DNA of 64,000 bases from JASEGV01 sp947085405 (GTDB lineage Bacteria; Bacteroidota; Ignavibacteria; UBA10030; BY39): the NCBI GenBank assembly GCA_947085405.1, contig CAMTWO010000010.1, positions 31,412-95,411 of the forward strand. Direction: 5' to 3'. The position numbers and the translations under genes were made by a program. Shown here in pieces: positions 62,868 to 64,000 of the stretch (position 1 is the stretch's first letter; every line of letters starts with the position of its first letter). The notes under the pieces are model-generated. The model saw only the letters and a list, made by a program, of their open reading frames with translations, was not told the origin of the DNA and did no database searches.

Positions 62868-63878
62868 TTGAAATATAAAATATTTGCTGTAGTCTTTTTA
62901 TTGAGTTCCCTTGAAATATTAGCTGGCGGAAATGGTAAAAAAATCGATGCTTACCATGTTACAAATCCTCCGGTAGTTGATGGAATTTTGGATGAAGCGA
63001 TTTGGTCAAATGCCCAAGCCGCAAAAGATTTTATTCAGCGTGATCCGTTAGAAGGTGAACCGGCTTCGGAAGCGACCGAAGTTCGTGTGTTGTATGATGA
63101 CGAAGCTTTGTATTTTGGATGCATTATGTTCGATTCGGAACCGGACAAAATTGTTGCACGGCTTACACGGCGTGATAATGAAATTAATTCGGATGTGATT
63201 TCTATTAGAATAGATTCATACCACGACCACCAAACAGCTTTTGAATTCACCTTAAATGCTGCGGGTGTTAAAGTAGATATTTTACAATACGACGATGCTC
63301 AGCGTGAGGATATAACCTGGGATGCGGTCTGGGATGCACAAATAAAAATTCTTCCGAATGGCTGGTCGGCTGAATTTAAAATTCCTTTCAGCATTTTACG
63401 TTACCGTAAAAATGGAAATGGTGATTACGATTGGGGAATCAACTTCATACGTTTGATCAGTCGAAAGAATGAGCGTGCTTTCTGGGCACCCCTTAAGAAA
63501 AACGAAAGCGGTTTCGTATCCCGTTTCGGTCATTTAACAGGGTTACAAAATTTACCCGAACAAATGCGCCTCGAAGTATTGCCGTTCGCAACAGCAAAAC
63601 AGAGTTATGAACCATCGACAGAAGATTTTCCGAAAAAGCCCGATTTTTCAGTGAACACAGGTGTCGATGTTAAATATGGTTTAACAAGCAATTTTACTTT
63701 AGAGGCAACTATAAATCCCGACTTCGGTCAGGTGGAAGCCGACCCTGCTGTTTTGAACTTAACAACTTTCGAAACCTTCTTTCCGGAAAAGCGACCCTTT
63801 TTTATCGAAGGGACACAAATATTACGCTTCAGTACTTTTGGAAATCAATTCGGTCCCGGTTTATTCTTTTCCGGGTGA
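62868..63878 (+). CDS. DUF5916 / CBM9-like protein, truncated by an insertion element
   Basis: 336 residues with signal peptide (YKIFAVVFLLSSLEILA). The N-terminal carbohydrate-binding family 9-like domain (NPPVVDGILDEAIWSNAQAAKDFIQRDP, EATEVRVLYDDEALYFGCIM, WSAEFKIPFSILRY) and the start of the DUF5916 barrel region (FSVNTGVDVKYGLTSNFTLEATINPDFGQVEADPAVLNLTTFETFFPEKRPFFIEG) are present. Family members are usually about 700-850 residues with a large beta barrel. Here the frame stops after GPGLFFSG where an IS200/IS605-type element begins, so the gene appears interrupted. TTG start. Confidence 0.85.
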   Translation: MKYKIFAVVFLLSSLEILAGGNGKKIDAYHVTNPPVVDGILDEAIWSNAQAAKDFIQRDPLEGEPASEATEVRVLYDDEALYFGCIMFDSEPDKIVARLTRRDNEINSDVISIRIDSYHDHQTAFEFTLNAAGVKVDILQYDDAQREDITWDAVWDAQIKILPNGWSAEFKIPFSILRYRKNGNGDYDWGINFIRLISRKNERAFWAPLKKNESGFVSRFGHLTGLQNLPEQMRLEVLPFATAKQSYEPSTEDFPKKPDFSVNTGVDVKYGLTSNFTLEATINPDFGQVEADPAVLNLTTFETFFPEKRPFFIEGTQILRFSTFGNQFGPGLFFSG

Positions 63879-64000
63879 ATACCCCGAAGCTTGCTTCGGC
63901 TTTTAGAATGTGATATACTGGATGTATGAGTAAATATGTGCACAAGAGTCATAATGTCTCAGTTCTGATATATCATCTGGTGTGTCCAGCGAAGTATCGG
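63879..64000 (+). mobile_element. IS200/IS605-type insertion element, left end (partial)
   Basis: Sequence after the DUF5916 break starts GTGAATACC and then forms the perfect stem-loop CCGAAGC-TT-GCTTCGG (63884-63899), like the left-end hairpin recognised by Y1 transposases, followed about 26 bases later by the tnpA start. The element runs off the window edge. The exact left boundary could be a few bases different. Confidence 0.75.
63926..64000 (+). CDS. tnpA: IS200/IS605 family transposase TnpA (N-terminal part)
   Basis: The first 25 codons, MSKYVHKSHNVSVLIYHLVC and PAKYR, match the start of single-strand (HUH/Y1) transposases of the IS200/IS605 family, which excise and insert as circles of single-stranded DNA at short target sites. 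The catalytic HUH and tyrosine lie beyond the window. No accessory tnpB is visible in the part seen. Confidence 0.85.
   Translation, partial: MSKYVHKSHNVSVLIYHLVCPAKYR

Overview
The window looks like a chromosomal segment of a Gram-negative bacterium of the Ignavibacteriota / Bacteroidota-Chlorobiota neighbourhood. This is inferred from gene content (a GWxTD-domain protein, a DUF5916 outer-membrane-type protein, a DUF6600 protein, lipid A genes, an Omp85 protein) and from the moderately AT-rich sequence with many TTG/GTG starts; I cannot place it to species. No rRNA, CRISPR array, integrase or replication origin was seen.

Layout. 1-1086: the end of a probable Bpu10I-like restriction endonuclease and two small unknown genes. 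1083-10957: core genes on the + strand (MtnX-like phosphatase, ICMT-like methyltransferase, lpxB, lpxK, ppdK, queA, ispD, plsY, gpsA). 11063-15931: accessory module with operator-like palindromes, an AAA ATPase and a large one-polypeptide restriction-modification enzyme. 15980-18895: repeat-rich junction and recG. 19099-22953: unusual operon of two ATP-grasp ligases, a GNAT acetyltransferase and a KamA-type aminomutase. 24159-32025: dnaG, a glycosyltransferase, a DUF3108 protein, a DHS-like protein, a CPBP protease, a zinc-ribbon/DUF2007 protein and cdsA. 32128-38447: accessory island with a DUF3368/UPF0175 toxin-antitoxin pair, a 1242-residue STAND-type NTPase with a probable nuclease domain, and a broken Bro-N antirepressor. 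38555-43946: rimO, GWxTD protein, Omp85, rnhB, yraN. 44055-52147: FmdB, a HrgA-like HARE-nuclease pair, pckA and an aminotransferase, then repeats and accessory genes including a HEPN-like protein. 52251-57475: minus-strand core genes coaD, rsmD, PilM-like, ComEA-like, dnaJ, grpE, hrcA. 57699-60757: tRNA-Ala, two SRP RNA copies around a PIN toxin-antitoxin pair, rho and a DNA glycosylase. 61081-64000: a dispersed repeat, a DUF6600 protein and a DUF5916 gene cut by an IS200/IS605-type element at the window edge.

The most striking pattern is that accessory cassettes repeatedly sit next to a duplicated piece of the adjoining core gene: recG 5' end, cdsA 3' end (two extra copies), rimO promoter plus 5' end, and the complete SRP RNA gene; the pckA terminator is also duplicated. 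The extra cdsA and rimO pieces differ mostly by silent or conservative changes, as if they came from functional alleles of relatives. Separately, the STAND gene lies between direct repeats carrying GCATGAC-S-GCTAACG, and the longer of these sites resembles one downstream of the HEPN-like gene, suggesting an integron-attC-like cassette site without a visible integrase. These two patterns and the STAND protein are the best candidates for undescribed biology here.
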